Counted from the first letter of the stretch, positions 7,768 to 15,956 are shown. The stretch is DNA of 61,547 nt from Paenibacillus vietnamensis (GCF_020169515.1 NZ_JAHMHW010000028.1:1-61547); one strand, 5' to 3'. The notes: generated by a model not told the origin, from the sequence alone. Numbers and translations: made by a program.

Positions 7768-8868
7768 ATGGCATTGAAAGCTGGTATCGTCGGACTGCCG
7801 AACGTAGGCAAGTCGACATTGTTTAACGCGATCACGCAGGCAGGGGCGGAATCCGCCAACTATCCTTTTTGTACAATAGATCCGAACGTCGGAGTCGTTG
7901 AGGTGCCGGACGAGCGTCTGGACAAGCTGGTCGAGCTTGTTGTTCCGAAGAGCATCGTGCCGACGGCGTTCGAGTTTGTCGATATTGCCGGTCTTGTGGC
8001 AGGAGCGAGCAAGGGCGAAGGGCTTGGCAACAAGTTTTTGGCGCATATCCGTGAGGTTGACGCGATCGTTCACGTGGTGCGCTGCTTCCAGGACGAGAAT
8101 ATTACGCATGTCTCCGGCAAAGTGGATCCGATCAGCGATATTCAGACGATCAATCTGGAGCTGATTTTGGCGGATATCGATTCCGTCGACAAGAAAATCG
8201 AGCGTTCCCGCAAAAACCTGAAAAGCGGCGACAAGAAGGTTGCACAAGAGGTTGAAGTGCTCGAGAAAATCAAGGAAGCGTTGTATAACGACCAACCGGC
8301 TCGCAGCCTGGAGTTGAACGACGACGAGCGCCTGCTCGTCCGCGATCTGCATCTGCTTACGATGAAGCCGGTGCTGTATGCGGCTAATGTGAGCGAGGAC
8401 GAAGTGGCCGATACGGACGGCAACGAATACGTGCAGAAGGTGCGCGAGTTCGCGGCGCAGGAGAACGCTGAAGTCGTGCCGATCAGCGCGAAGGTGGAAT
8501 CGGAAATCGCCGAACTGGAAGGCGAAGACAAAGCGATGTTTCTGGAAGAGCTGGGCATGTCCGAATCCGGCTTGAACCGTCTGATCCGCGCAGCTTACAA
8601 GCTGCTTGGGCTTTATACGTATTTTACGGCTGGCGTGCAGGAAGTGCGTGCGTGGACGATCCGCCAAGGCACGAAAGCGCCGCAGGCGGCCGGCGTTATT
8701 CATACCGATTTCGAACGCGGCTTTATCCGCGCGGAGGTTGTCGCTTATTCCGACCTGCTGGCGGCCGGCTCGATGGTCGCTGCCCGGGAAAAAGGGCAGG
8801 TACGCCTCGAGGGCAAGGATTATGTCGTTCGCGACGGCGACGTGATGCACTTCCGTTTTAACGTATAG
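7768..8868 (+). CDS. ychF: Redox-regulated ATPase YchF (Obg-like GTPase family)
   Basis: The 366-residue product matches the usual YchF length. It begins MALKAGIVGLPNVGKSTLFN, containing the G1 P-loop GLPNVGKST; the G3-type region DIAGLV follows near residue 70, and the C-terminal TGS-like domain contains the conserved TIRQGTKAPQAAGVIHTDFE region. YchF/OLA1 proteins are P-loop NTPases that prefer ATP, bind ribosomes and affect oxidative-stress responses. ATG 7768 is chosen because CAGGGGTG lies about 9 nt upstream and it gives the family's canonical N terminus; in-frame TTG 7762 and GTG 7756 are too close to that site. It is a single-gene unit with its own terminator. Confidence 0.97.
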   Translation: MALKAGIVGLPNVGKSTLFNAITQAGAESANYPFCTIDPNVGVVEVPDERLDKLVELVVPKSIVPTAFEFVDIAGLVAGASKGEGLGNKFLAHIREVDAIVHVVRCFQDENITHVSGKVDPISDIQTINLELILADIDSVDKKIERSRKNLKSGDKKVAQEVEVLEKIKEALYNDQPARSLELNDDERLLVRDLHLLTMKPVLYAANVSEDEVADTDGNEYVQKVREFAAQENAEVVPISAKVESEIAELEGEDKAMFLEELGMSESGLNRLIRAAYKLLGLYTYFTAGVQEVRAWTIRQGTKAPQAAGVIHTDFERGFIRAEVVAYSDLLAAGSMVAAREKGQVRLEGKDYVVRDGDVMHFRFNV

Positions 8869-8909
8869 AGTGTGTATGACACTGGCCGTGCAATCGCGGC
8901 CGGATCAAA

Positions 8910-8950
8910 AAGCCCGGTAAGCGCGGCGATGCGCTTGCGGGGCTTATTTT
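8910..8950 (+). terminator. Terminator after ychF
   Basis: AAGCCCGGTAAGCGC (8910-8924) pairs with GCGCTTGCGGGGCTT (8931-8945), allowing a G-U pair and one mismatch, then ATTTT. Confidence 0.8.
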
Positions 8951-9077
8951 GTATGGCTGAGGGAAGTTATGGCGGCCCTATCCGGTGCGGGAGTTGTCAC
9001 CCTTGACGGCTGACAGGCATATGTAGAGGGTAAAGGCTAAAGGGCAACGATTGGTTGTCGATACGATGCCGCGGATA

Positions 9078-9086
9078 TGATATAAT
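9078..9086 (+). promoter_or_regulatory. prfA extended -10 promoter
   Basis: TGATATAAT matches the extended -10 (TGnTATAAT). No good -35 is visible at standard spacing, which is typical for extended -10 promoters. It lies 40 nt upstream of the prfA start. Confidence 0.6.
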
Positions 9087-9125
9087 AAGCATTATCCTAA
9101 TGGAAAAAAACAGAGGTGAAGGAAC

Positions 9126-10196
9126 GTGTTTGACCGATTAGAAGCACTCGCCGACCGGTACGAGAAGCTGAGCGAGCTGCTGTGCGATCCGGATGTGTCC
9201 AGCGATCCGAAGCGGCTTCGCGAGCTATCCAAGGAGCAGTCAGATCTACAAGAGGCTTATGACGCCTATACGGAATATAAGCAAGTGTCGGAGCAGCTGG
9301 AGGACGCCAAGCTGATGCAGGCGGAGAAGCTCGACGACGAAATGCGCGAGATGGTTAAGATGGAAATTGACGAGCTGAGCGAACGCAAGACGGGGCTCGA
9401 CGAGAAAATTCGTATTTTGCTGCTGCCGAAGGATCCGAACGACGACAAGAACGTCATCGTCGAAATCCGCGGCGCGGCCGGCGGCGACGAAGCGGCTTTG
9501 TTCGCTTACGACCTGTACCGGATGTACACGAAGTTTGCGGATTCCCAAGGCTGGCGCGTAGAGCTGATGGATTTCAGCGAGAATGACCTGGGCGGATTTA
9601 AAGAGGTTATTTTCATGATCAACGGCAAAGGCGCATACAGCAAGCTGAAATTCGAGAGCGGCGCGCACCGCGTGCAGCGTATTCCGGCGACGGAATCCGG
9701 CGGGCGCATTCACACGTCGACATCAACGGTAGCGGTCATGCCGGAGGTTGAGGACGTGGAGGTCGAAATTCTCGACAAGGACATCCGGATCGATACGTTC
9801 TGCTCGAGCGGAGCTGGCGGTCAGTCCGTCAATACGACCAAGTCGGCGGTTCGGGTACTGCACGTGCCGACCGGCATTATGGCAACCTGTCAGGACGGCA
9901 AATCGCAGAACGAGAACAAGGCGAAGGCATTGCAGGTTCTTCGCGCGCGGATTTACGAGATCCGCCGCCAGGAGGAAGAAGCGAAGTACGCCGGCGAACG
10001 GAAGAGCAAGGTCGGAACGGGCGACCGAAGCGAGCGGATCCGCACGTACAACTATCCGCAAAGCCGCGTGACGGATCACCGGATCGGCTTGACTTTGCAT
10101 AAGCTGGATGCGGTCATGAACGGCGACATGGAGGAAATCATTTCGTCACTGACGATCGCCGAGCAGGCGGACCTGCTGGAGCAGGAAATGGTGTAA
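9126..10196 (+). CDS. prfA: Peptide chain release factor 1
   Basis: A 356-residue class I release factor that recognises UAA and UAG at the ribosome and triggers peptide release. The catalytic GGQ motif lies in SGAGGQSVNTTKSAVR (about residue 235). The N-terminal coiled region and the codon-recognition domain come before it. Start is GTG 9126 with a GAGGTGAAGGA site just upstream. prfA is followed by prmC, whose product methylates this GGQ glutamine, although here a strong terminator and about 420 nt of repeat-bearing DNA separate them, so they are not obviously cotranscribed. Confidence 0.97.
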   Translation: MFDRLEALADRYEKLSELLCDPDVSSDPKRLRELSKEQSDLQEAYDAYTEYKQVSEQLEDAKLMQAEKLDDEMREMVKMEIDELSERKTGLDEKIRILLLPKDPNDDKNVIVEIRGAAGGDEAALFAYDLYRMYTKFADSQGWRVELMDFSENDLGGFKEVIFMINGKGAYSKLKFESGAHRVQRIPATESGGRIHTSTSTVAVMPEVEDVEVEILDKDIRIDTFCSSGAGGQSVNTTKSAVRVLHVPTGIMATCQDGKSQNENKAKALQVLRARIYEIRRQEEEAKYAGERKSKVGTGDRSERIRTYNYPQSRVTDHRIGLTLHKLDAVMNGDMEEIISSLTIAEQADLLEQEMV

Positions 10197-10205
10197 TAAA
10201 GGAAC

Positions 10206-10259
10206 AACCGGACTGGGCTGCCAGAGGCTTGCGCGACGCAAGCGGCGGCCCGGTTTTTT
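10206..10259 (+). terminator. Terminator after prfA
   Basis: AACCGG at 10206 pairs with CCGGTT at 10250, with further inner pairing including CTTGCG...CGCAAG, followed by TTTTTT. Confidence 0.88.
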
Positions 10260-10288
10260 GTTTTGTTGCGGATTTTTTAGGCAGCACT

Positions 10289-10488
10289 GTTCTGATGTAC
10301 TTTTTGCATTAGAATGGGGTAAGTTTAGTAGAAATGGTTGTTTTGCTGTACTTTTTGCTGCGGAATGGGATGTCATTCGTTCGGATAGGGCGAAATCAGG
10401 GAGTTCTCGCGATTCTGATGTAAAAAATACAGCGGAGCTCGTTAGTTCGTCTGATATGACTTCATCTGCTGTATTTTGTGCAGCGCGA
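10289..10488. repeat. Array of four 25-bp imperfect palindromes
   Basis: Units begin at 10289, 10340, 10412 and 10464. Each has 10-11-nt arms and a 5-nt spacer, for example GTTCTGATGTA-CTTTT-TGCATTAGAA and ATTCTGATGTA-AAAAA-TACAGCGGAGC. Spacings are 51, 72 and 52 bp. The family is the one at 96-171. The array lies between the prfA terminator and prmC. Apart from it, 10260-10665 holds no recognisable gene or promoter. Confidence 0.7.
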
Positions 10489-10682
10489 CGGATGCGGCAA
10501 GATGATGTCGTTGCAAAGTAGAGGGCGATTGGGTATTTGGAGTTAGGGGCAGGCAGTTTTGGCGGGCATAAGTATCAGGATATAAGTAATCAGGATGGCA
10601 GTAAAGTACAGGTGTTCTGGTCTAGGCCTAGACCCGTAAGGAAAGTTGGGCATTTGTTTGATGGCAGGAAGGGGAGTTGGGG

Positions 10683-11675
10683 ATGAGTCTGTTGGAAGGT
10701 GAAAAATGGTTTGAAGAGCCGCTGACGATTCGCGAAGCATGTATGCGGGCGACCGCGATTTTGAATGAAGCGGCGGTCGAGGAGCCGCGTAATAATGCGG
10801 AGCTGCTGCTGATGCATGTGCTGGGGATGGACCGGGCGGCTCTGCTGCGTGACGGAGGCGAACCGTTTCCGGCCGGGCGCTTGGCCGATTGGGAGCGGGT
10901 AGTGCGGCGCAAGGCCGGTGGCGAGCCGGTTCAGTATATTATTGGCGAGCAATGGTTTTACGGCCGGCCGTTTGTCGTTTCACCGGCCGTGCTGATCCCG
11001 CGGCCCGAGACGGAGCTGCTCGTCGAGGCCGTGCTTGAGGCGGGCGACCGCCTATGGCCCGGGGCGGCCCTGGAGCGGGACGCCGGCGGCGCCGAGCGGT
11101 CGCCGGGCGGCAGCGCCGGCGTGCCGACGGTCGTCGACGTCGGCACGGGCAGCGGCGCCATCGCCGTGACGCTTGCTGCGCAGCGTCACGCTTGGCGCGT
11201 AAGCGCGTCCGACCTGTCGCCGGACGCGCTTGAAGTCGCCCGCACGAACGCGGCCCGCCATGAGGCGGCGGGCCGGATGTCGTTCGTGCCGGGCGACCTG
11301 CTCGCGCCCTTCCTGGCGGGGCGCGGCAGCGGGGGCGGCTCCGCCGCCCCGCACATCGGGCTGCGCATCGATGTGCTTGTGTCCAATCCGCCGTATATCC
11401 CGGCGGCGGATTTGCAAGGGCTGCAGCGCGAGGTCCGCGACTATGAGCCGCGTCTCGCGCTGGACGGCGGGGCGGACGGGCTGGAGCCGTACCGCCGCAT
11501 GCTCGGGCAGCTTCCGCTGCTTGCCGCGATTCCTCGCATTGTCGCTTTTGAGCTCGGCATCGGCCAGCCTCGCGTGGTCGCCGATATGATGCGCCATATG
11601 GGCGAATGGGACGATATCCGCATCATCACCGATTATGCGGGGATCGAGCGCCATGTTTTGGCCGTCCGCAATTGA
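10683..11675 (+). CDS. prmC: Release factor glutamine methyltransferase
   Basis: The 330-residue HemK/PrmC enzyme transfers a methyl group from S-adenosylmethionine to the glutamine of the GGQ motif in release factors. Visible motifs: N-terminal helical RF-binding domain, the linker PVQYIIGEQWFYG, IPRPETELLVE, the SAM-binding VVDVGTGSGAIAVTLA and the catalytic NPPYIP. It is some 40 residues longer than usual because of two Gly/Ala/Arg-rich insertions, before the SAM motif (ERDAGGAERSPGGSAG) and after the next strand (GRGSGGGSAAPH). The GC-rich, low-complexity insertions look like local expansion. ATG 10683 has AAGGGGAG 6-7 nt upstream; TTG 10677 is too near that site. Confidence 0.96.
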   Translation: MSLLEGEKWFEEPLTIREACMRATAILNEAAVEEPRNNAELLLMHVLGMDRAALLRDGGEPFPAGRLADWERVVRRKAGGEPVQYIIGEQWFYGRPFVVSPAVLIPRPETELLVEAVLEAGDRLWPGAALERDAGGAERSPGGSAGVPTVVDVGTGSGAIAVTLAAQRHAWRVSASDLSPDALEVARTNAARHEAAGRMSFVPGDLLAPFLAGRGSGGGSAAPHIGLRIDVLVSNPPYIPAADLQGLQREVRDYEPRLALDGGADGLEPYRRMLGQLPLLAAIPRIVAFELGIGQPRVVADMMRHMGEWDDIRIITDYAGIERHVLAVRN

Positions 11676-11773
11676 CTTGGAAAACTGCTCGAATGCGTGA
11701 TTGAGGCAGCGCTGCTCTGCCGGTAGACCGACTAAGCTTAATTTGAGGTGTGCAGTTTGTGTGGCCGTCAGAG

Positions 11774-11920
11774 ATAGCTGGATTCCATGTATTTATTTGC
11801 CCAGCACGACTTCGGGGCCGGGAAATACCTGTATTTTTGGTATCTAAATCGGTCATATCGGATAAATTCGCCGAATATCTGCGGTTTAGATACATGGAAT
11901 ACAGTTATTTTCCGCGAAAG
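11774..11920. repeat. Long inverted-repeat element, copy B
   Basis: Left arm GATAGCTGGATTCCATGTAT (11774-) and right arm TTTAGATACATGGAATACAG followed by TTATTTTCCGCGAAA (11885-11919) are imperfect inverted repeats. An internal TATCTAAATCGG is shared with copy A. The gap is convergent (prmC and the AhpD-like gene). No gene is seen in 11676-11991. Confidence 0.65.
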
Positions 11921-11991
11921 CGGGCAACCGTTAAAAATAGATACACTAAATCCATTTACTCACTAACGGCGTTTGGCGGGCTGGCGCAGGT

Positions 11992-12429
11992 TTACTCCGG
12001 CATCATCCCGGTGCTGATGGCAATGCGGTTCCATGCGTTGATCGTGACGATCGCCATAATGAGCTCGCCCATTTGCGTTTTGTTGAAATAACGGGCGGCT
12101 TCGTCGTAGACGGCATTGGGCACATGCTCCTTCGTAATCACCGTAACGGATTCCGTCAGGGCAAGCGCCGCCCGTTCCTCAGGCGTAAAATACGGCGTAT
12201 CACGCCAAGCGCTAAGCGCATAAATCCTCTGCTCAGATTCGCCGAGCTTTCTTGCGTCCTTGGTGTGCATGTTGATGCAATAGGCGCAGCCGTTTATTTG
12301 TGAGGCGCGGATTTTGACCAATTCCTTCAAGCTGGCGCTGACGCTCGATTCCCCCAAATACTTTTCCAGCCCCAGCATCGCCTGGTACGCACCGGGATTT
12401 TCCTTAATAATGACGGTTCTTTGTGACAT
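11992..12429 (-). CDS. AhpD-like carboxymuconolactone decarboxylase family protein
   Basis: A 145-residue protein with the alkylhydroperoxidase-D core: KIRASQINGCAYCINMHTKD, containing the CxxC pair (Cys48, Cys51) and His55 three residues after. Members of this family reduce peroxides through the CxxC pair or act as small oxidoreductases. Start ATG 12429 follows AAAGGAG with 9-nt spacing. Upstream lies a TGTCACA-N16-TGTC promoter of the kind recognised by ECF41 sigma factors, and the next gene encodes exactly such a sigma factor. Pairing of ECF41 sigma genes with carboxymuconolactone-decarboxylase-like targets is known for that group, so this is probably the sigma factor's target gene. Confidence 0.93.
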   Translation of the reverse strand: MSQRTVIIKENPGAYQAMLGLEKYLGESSVSASLKELVKIRASQINGCAYCINMHTKDARKLGESEQRIYALSAWRDTPYFTPEERAALALTESVTVITKEHVPNAVYDEAARYFNKTQMGELIMAIVTINAWNRIAISTGMMPE

Positions 12430-12497
12430 GACTTCTATCTCCTTTATCTCTGAATATGGCCCAGCCATACCGCTTTCCGACCGGACTCATTATCTAA

Positions 12498-12524
12498 GAC
12501 AAAACAGTGCCGCCGATTGTGACA
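12498..12524 (-). promoter_or_regulatory. Probable ECF41-dependent promoter
   Basis: Read on the minus strand: TGTCACA (12524-12518), a 16-nt spacer, then TGTC (12501-12498). The ECF41 consensus as I recall it is TGTCACA in the -35 and CGTC in the -10 at about this spacing, so one base differs. It lies about 70 nt upstream of the AhpD-like gene, which neighbours an ECF41-type sigma gene. Confidence 0.72.
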
Positions 12525-12632
12525 AAGAAACGGAAATTCATATGCGTCCGAAATGAACACCGAAGCTTGGGGCAGAAGCATGACCCTGCCACTACTCCTG
12601 TTATTACTTCTGTTAGTTCTCCTGCCGCTACT

Positions 12633-12698
12633 CCCGCACCCGCACCCGCACCCGCACCTATACCCGCACCTATACCCGCACCTATACCTATACCTATA
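12633..12698. repeat. Hexanucleotide tandem repeat (CCCGCA/CCTATA)n
   Basis: Eleven in-register hexamers: four CCCGCA, then alternating CCTATA and CCCGCA, ending with three CCTATA and a partial unit. The flanks (12590-12632, 12718-12740) are also pyrimidine-rich with CTCCTACTCCTAC-type runs. It lies downstream of the sigma gene. No credible coding frame crosses it. Slippage could change its length. Confidence 0.85.
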
Positions 12699-12806
12699 CC
12701 TGAATCTATATCTGACTGCTCCTACTCCTACTCCGCACTTACTCCTGAGCACCCACACATGCACTTGCCCTTACATTTACCCTGGACCACCCCAACTCCC
12801 CCTCCT

Positions 12807-13703
12807 CTACCCAAGCGTCTCCACATGCCCGAGCTTCTCCGGATTCAGCTGGACGAAAATGCGCTCCAGCCGCTCCTCGGCAGCGTCCATTTGAAAGCTG
12901 ATAACACTTCTGACGTGTCCCGCTTCATATGTCACGACGCCAAGCTGTCCGTTAACCGACGCAAGCCGGCGCTCTTCCCCGAGAAACCCTTTTGGAATGA
13001 CTCCTTCCAAAAAGGCCCCGATACGCTCCCTGCCGAAAATCGGGAAGATCGCCGCACGCACTCTTCCGCCTCCATCGCTGACGAGAACGGCGTCCTCCGT
13101 CAGCAGCCGGGTCAGCTCCTCCAGCCTGCCGCTTCTCGCCGCTTCGATGAAGGCCGTAATGAGCGGCTCCGCTCGGCGTTCGTTCGAAGGCAGCGATTCC
13201 CGCTCGAGCTGCAGCTTCTCCTTCGCCCTGCTGAAAATTTTGCGGCAATTGGCTTCCGTCTTCTGCAAACATTCGGCGATCTCGCCGTATTCATAATCCA
13301 GCGATTCCCGGAGGATGAAGACGGCGCGTTCGACAGGCGACAGCCGCTCCAGCATCACGAGCAGCGCGTACGACACGTCCTCTTGGCGCGCGTATTGCTC
13401 CGCGGGATCGGAGCCTGTGAAGCTGACGTCCGGCTCGGGCAGCCAGTTCCCGACGTACACCTCGCGCCGCTTGCGGGCGGACTGCACCTCGTTCAGGCAG
13501 CGGTTGGTGACCATCCTCGTTAAATATGCTTTTACGCTCCGGATGCCTTCCGGCTCCAGACGGCTGTAATCGGCGAAAACGTCCTGCACCAGATCCTCAG
13601 CCTCGGCATGCGAACCGAGCATGCGGTAAGCGATCGAATGCAGCAGCGGCTTGTACTCTTTATAGGCTTGCTGGAAATCCAAGGGCGGCACCTGTCCTTT
13701 CAT
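12807..13703 (-). CDS. ECF41-type RNA polymerase sigma factor with SnoaL-like C-terminal domain
   Basis: A 298-residue extracytoplasmic-function sigma factor. Region 2 is seen in YRMLGSHAEAEDLVQDVFADY and region 4 in LSPVERAVFILRESLDYEYGEIAECLQKTEANCRK. Three motifs characteristic of the ECF41 group are present: WLPEP between regions 2 and 4, DGGGR in the C-terminal domain and NPEKL near the end (usual form NPDKL). In this group the SnoaL-like C-terminal extension acts as a built-in regulator in place of a separate anti-sigma, and no anti-sigma gene is seen here. ATG 13703 is chosen, but its ribosome site is weak; a TTG at 13682 (before DFQQAYKEY) behind AAAGGA is an alternative. The 5' end abuts the flanking arm of repeat copy 2. 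Confidence 0.92.
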   Translation of the reverse strand: MKGQVPPLDFQQAYKEYKPLLHSIAYRMLGSHAEAEDLVQDVFADYSRLEPEGIRSVKAYLTRMVTNRCLNEVQSARKRREVYVGNWLPEPDVSFTGSDPAEQYARQEDVSYALLVMLERLSPVERAVFILRESLDYEYGEIAECLQKTEANCRKIFSRAKEKLQLERESLPSNERRAEPLITAFIEAARSGRLEELTRLLTEDAVLVSDGGGRVRAAIFPIFGRERIGAFLEGVIPKGFLGEERRLASVNGQLGVVTYEAGHVRSVISFQMDAAEERLERIFVQLNPEKLGHVETLG

Positions 13704-13706
13704 CCA

Positions 13707-13849
13707 AATATAAGAAAATATAAATTTCACTATATACTGGACTTGTATTTCATCGCGAAACGAGCTTTTTCCGCCAAAGGACGGCACAGAACCGAGCTGC
13801 GCAAACATGCAGCTAACGGTTCGTGCGTAGCGTCAGCCGTTTACGCTTG
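13707..13849. repeat. Structured dispersed repeat, copy 2, with AT-rich left flank
   Basis: The core 13755-13849 is about 90 percent identical by eye to copy 1. It keeps the full hairpin GAACCGAGCTGC...GCAGCTAACGGTTC. The left flank 13707-13750 (AATATAAGAAAATATAAATT and onward to CTTGTATTTC) resembles the flanks of copy 3, so the repeat unit extends beyond the core. It fills most of the gap between the divergent sigma and spoIIR genes; 13850-13989 holds no other clear signal. Confidence 0.78.
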
Positions 13850-14007
13850 GGTTCAATTCTTTTGCTTAGTATAGCACTGAAACGGGAAACGTATAAAAAA
13901 ATAGATTGCTAGGTTTAGAGGGAGACGGCAGCGGACATACTTACGGATAGAGACGTTCCGGAACGCAAGCAGCGCACCGACGGGTGCGGCGAGAGGAGCT
14001 TGTGTGT

Positions 14008-14754
14008 ATGTCCAGCTATCATTCCTTTCATTCCTATCAATCCGTTGACACCCCGTCCCGTTCGGTCAGCCCTTATAAATTTCCTTACCGCAAATCCTAC
14101 GGTTTTATCGTATTTGCACTTATTCTTCTTATTATGAGCTGGGAAGTCCAGCAAATGGACGCAGCGGTCGCAAGCGGCGATATTCCGCAGGAAGCAATCC
14201 GCCTTCGTATATTGGCAAATTCCGATCGTCCCGTTGACCAGGTCGTGAAGCGCGTGGTACGGGATGAGATCGTTAAAGCGATGAACGGCTGGGTGACGGG
14301 TCCTCAAACGATTGAGGAAGCGCGCGAGACGATCATGGCGCATATGCCTGAAATTGAACGGATTACCGCAGAGGTTCTGAAAAGCCGCGGCTTTACTTAC
14401 GGCTCCTCGGCCGAACTTGGCATCGTACCGTTCCCTACAAAAATGTACGGCAACAAGGTGTATCCCGCCGGCGAATACGAAGCGGTGAGAATTACGCTCG
14501 GCGCAGGTGCAGGCGAAAACTGGTGGTGCGTGCTGTTTCCGCCGCTCTGCTTCGTTGACTCCGCTACGGGGGAGGCAGCCGCAGTTACGGCTTCCGCTTC
14601 CATCGAGACGGCGGCAGCCGCTCCGCTGCAGGACGAGGTGCAGGCCGCTCCCGCAGACGAAGCTTCTGCAGGTGTTCAAGCGCCGGAGGTTAAATTTTTT
14701 CTGTGGGAAATGATTGAAGCACTGATCGACTTTATCAAATCTTTGTTCTCTTAA
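14008..14754 (+). CDS. spoIIR: Stage II sporulation protein R
   Basis: A 248-residue SpoIIR, the forespore signal that crosses into the intermembrane space and activates SpoIIGA to process pro-sigma-E. A cytoplasmic stub is followed by one membrane segment (about residues 31-47). The conserved region IRLRILANSDRPVDQVVKRVVRDEI and the motif GENWWCVLFPPLCFVD identify the family. The C terminus carries an Ala-rich linker and a final hydrophobic LIDFIKSLFS. ATG 14008 has GAGAGGAG 10 nt upstream. Its place after prmC matches the B. subtilis order, apart from the inserted sigma/AhpD module. Sigma-F control is expected from the family but no convincing sigma-F promoter was found. Confidence 0.95.
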   Translation: MSSYHSFHSYQSVDTPSRSVSPYKFPYRKSYGFIVFALILLIMSWEVQQMDAAVASGDIPQEAIRLRILANSDRPVDQVVKRVVRDEIVKAMNGWVTGPQTIEEARETIMAHMPEIERITAEVLKSRGFTYGSSAELGIVPFPTKMYGNKVYPAGEYEAVRITLGAGAGENWWCVLFPPLCFVDSATGEAAAVTASASIETAAAAPLQDEVQAAPADEASAGVQAPEVKFFLWEMIEALIDFIKSLFS

Positions 14755-14764
14755 TTTTCCGATG

Positions 14765-14815
14765 AAGGCATGTCCGCCGCGTGAACGTACGCGCTAGAAG
14801 CGGGCATGCCTTTTC
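14765..14815 (+). terminator. Terminator after spoIIR
   Basis: AAGGCATGTCCGC (14765-14777) pairs with GCGGGCATGCCTT (14800-14812), with one G-U pair, then TT. Confidence 0.8.
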
Positions 14816-14835
14816 CGCTTGTAGCGGTTCTCTTA

Positions 14836-14844
14836 TGGTATAAT
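14836..14844 (+). promoter_or_regulatory. tsaC extended -10 promoter
   Basis: TGGTATAAT fits the extended -10 form, 50 nt upstream of the tsaC start. TTGTAG lies only 14 nt upstream of the -10, too close for a standard -35. Confidence 0.55.
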
Positions 14845-14894
14845 AACGTTATGTATACGCCTATAACTAACTTAGCAAGGATTGAAGCATAGAC

Positions 14895-15956
14895 ATGACC
14901 ACTACGAAAATTTGGAAGGTCCGCGAAGCCGGCGAAAGCCGGCTCAGGGGCGAGCTGAAGGAGGCTGCCGCGCTGCTGGCAGAAGGCGGACTGATCGCTT
15001 TCCCGACGGAGACGGTGTACGGCCTTGGGGCCGATGCCCGCAGCTCGGCAGCCGTCGAGCGGATTTTCGCCGCCAAAGGGCGGCCTTCCGACAACCCGCT
15101 GATCGTCCATATCTCAGACAGGGACCAGCTTGACGGACTGGTGCTTCCCTATCCGGAGCTGGCCGGCGAGCTGATGGACCGGTTCTGGCCGGGTCCGCTG
15201 ACCATCGTGCTGCCGGCAAGGGAAGGTGCGCTGTCGCCGCTCGTGACGGCGGGGCTGCCGACGGTCGGCATCCGCATTCCCGATCACCGGGCGGCGCTGG
15301 CGCTGCTTAGGGAAGCGGGCTGTCCCGTGGCGGCGCCTAGCGCCAACCGCTCGGGAAGGCCAAGCCCGACGCTGGCCGATCATGTGCTGGACGATCTGGA
15401 CGGCCGGCTGGACGGCATCGTAGACGACGGCGCGACGGGCGTCGGCCTAGAATCGACCGTAGTCGAGCTGGCCGGCGAGCGGACGATCCGCATTTTGCGT
15501 CCGGGCGGTATCACCGCAGAGGCGCTTTTGCAGGCGCTGCCCGGCGCATTCATTGACAGTGAGCCTACCGGCGAGAGCGAGTCGGCTCCGAGGTCGCCCG
15601 GCATGAAATACGCGCACTACGCTCCGAAAGGCGAGCTGGAGCTCGTTCTCGGCCGGCCGGAAGAAGTAACGGAATATATTCGCAGCCGTCAGGAAGCAGC
15701 GCGCAGCCGCGGCGAAAAAACCGGCGTGCTGGCCTTCGAGGAGCGGCTGGCCGCATACGAGGCGGATCAGCTGCGGTCGCTAGGCAGCGAGGATGAGCTG
15801 GAGGGCGCGGCGCATGTCCTGTACGCCGCCCTCCGCGAGATGGATGCCGCCGGCGTCCAGCGCCTGTGGGCCGAAGGCTGCGGCGAGGGAGGCATCGGCG
15901 CAGCGCTGATGAACCGCCTCGTCAAGGCGGCAGGCAACCGGGTCGTTCGCGTGTAG
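14895..15956 (+). CDS. tsaC: Threonylcarbamoyl-AMP synthase (Sua5/YwlC)
   Basis: A 353-residue enzyme that makes threonylcarbamoyl-AMP from threonine, bicarbonate and ATP, the first step of the t6A37 tRNA modification. The YrdC domain (to about residue 215) shows FPTETVYGLGADA, KGRPSDNPLIVHI and the nucleotide-binding APSANRSGRPSPT. A C-terminal Sua5 domain follows a linker that starts near SPGMKYAHYAPKGELELVLG. The two-domain form is the Sua5/YwlC type found in Bacillota. ATG 14895 has only AAGGA about 14 nt upstream, so initiation may be modest. Copy 3 of the structured repeat follows. Confidence 0.96.
   Translation: MTTTKIWKVREAGESRLRGELKEAAALLAEGGLIAFPTETVYGLGADARSSAAVERIFAAKGRPSDNPLIVHISDRDQLDGLVLPYPELAGELMDRFWPGPLTIVLPAREGALSPLVTAGLPTVGIRIPDHRAALALLREAGCPVAAPSANRSGRPSPTLADHVLDDLDGRLDGIVDDGATGVGLESTVVELAGERTIRILRPGGITAEALLQALPGAFIDSEPTGESESAPRSPGMKYAHYAPKGELELVLGRPEEVTEYIRSRQEAARSRGEKTGVLAFEERLAAYEADQLRSLGSEDELEGAAHVLYAALREMDAAGVQRLWAEGCGEGGIGAALMNRLVKAAGNRVVRV

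Noticed and set aside
7603..8850. Upstream extension of the small minus-strand gene into a 463-codon protein
   Set aside because: The extension is antisense to ychF; the GAGGAG site at 7612 marks the real start at 7602.
12444..12764. Open frames through the hexamer tract encoding YRYRYRCGYR- or PAPAPIPAPI-like repeats on either strand
   Set aside because: Any frame through a hexamer repeat is open; no ribosome sites or family support.
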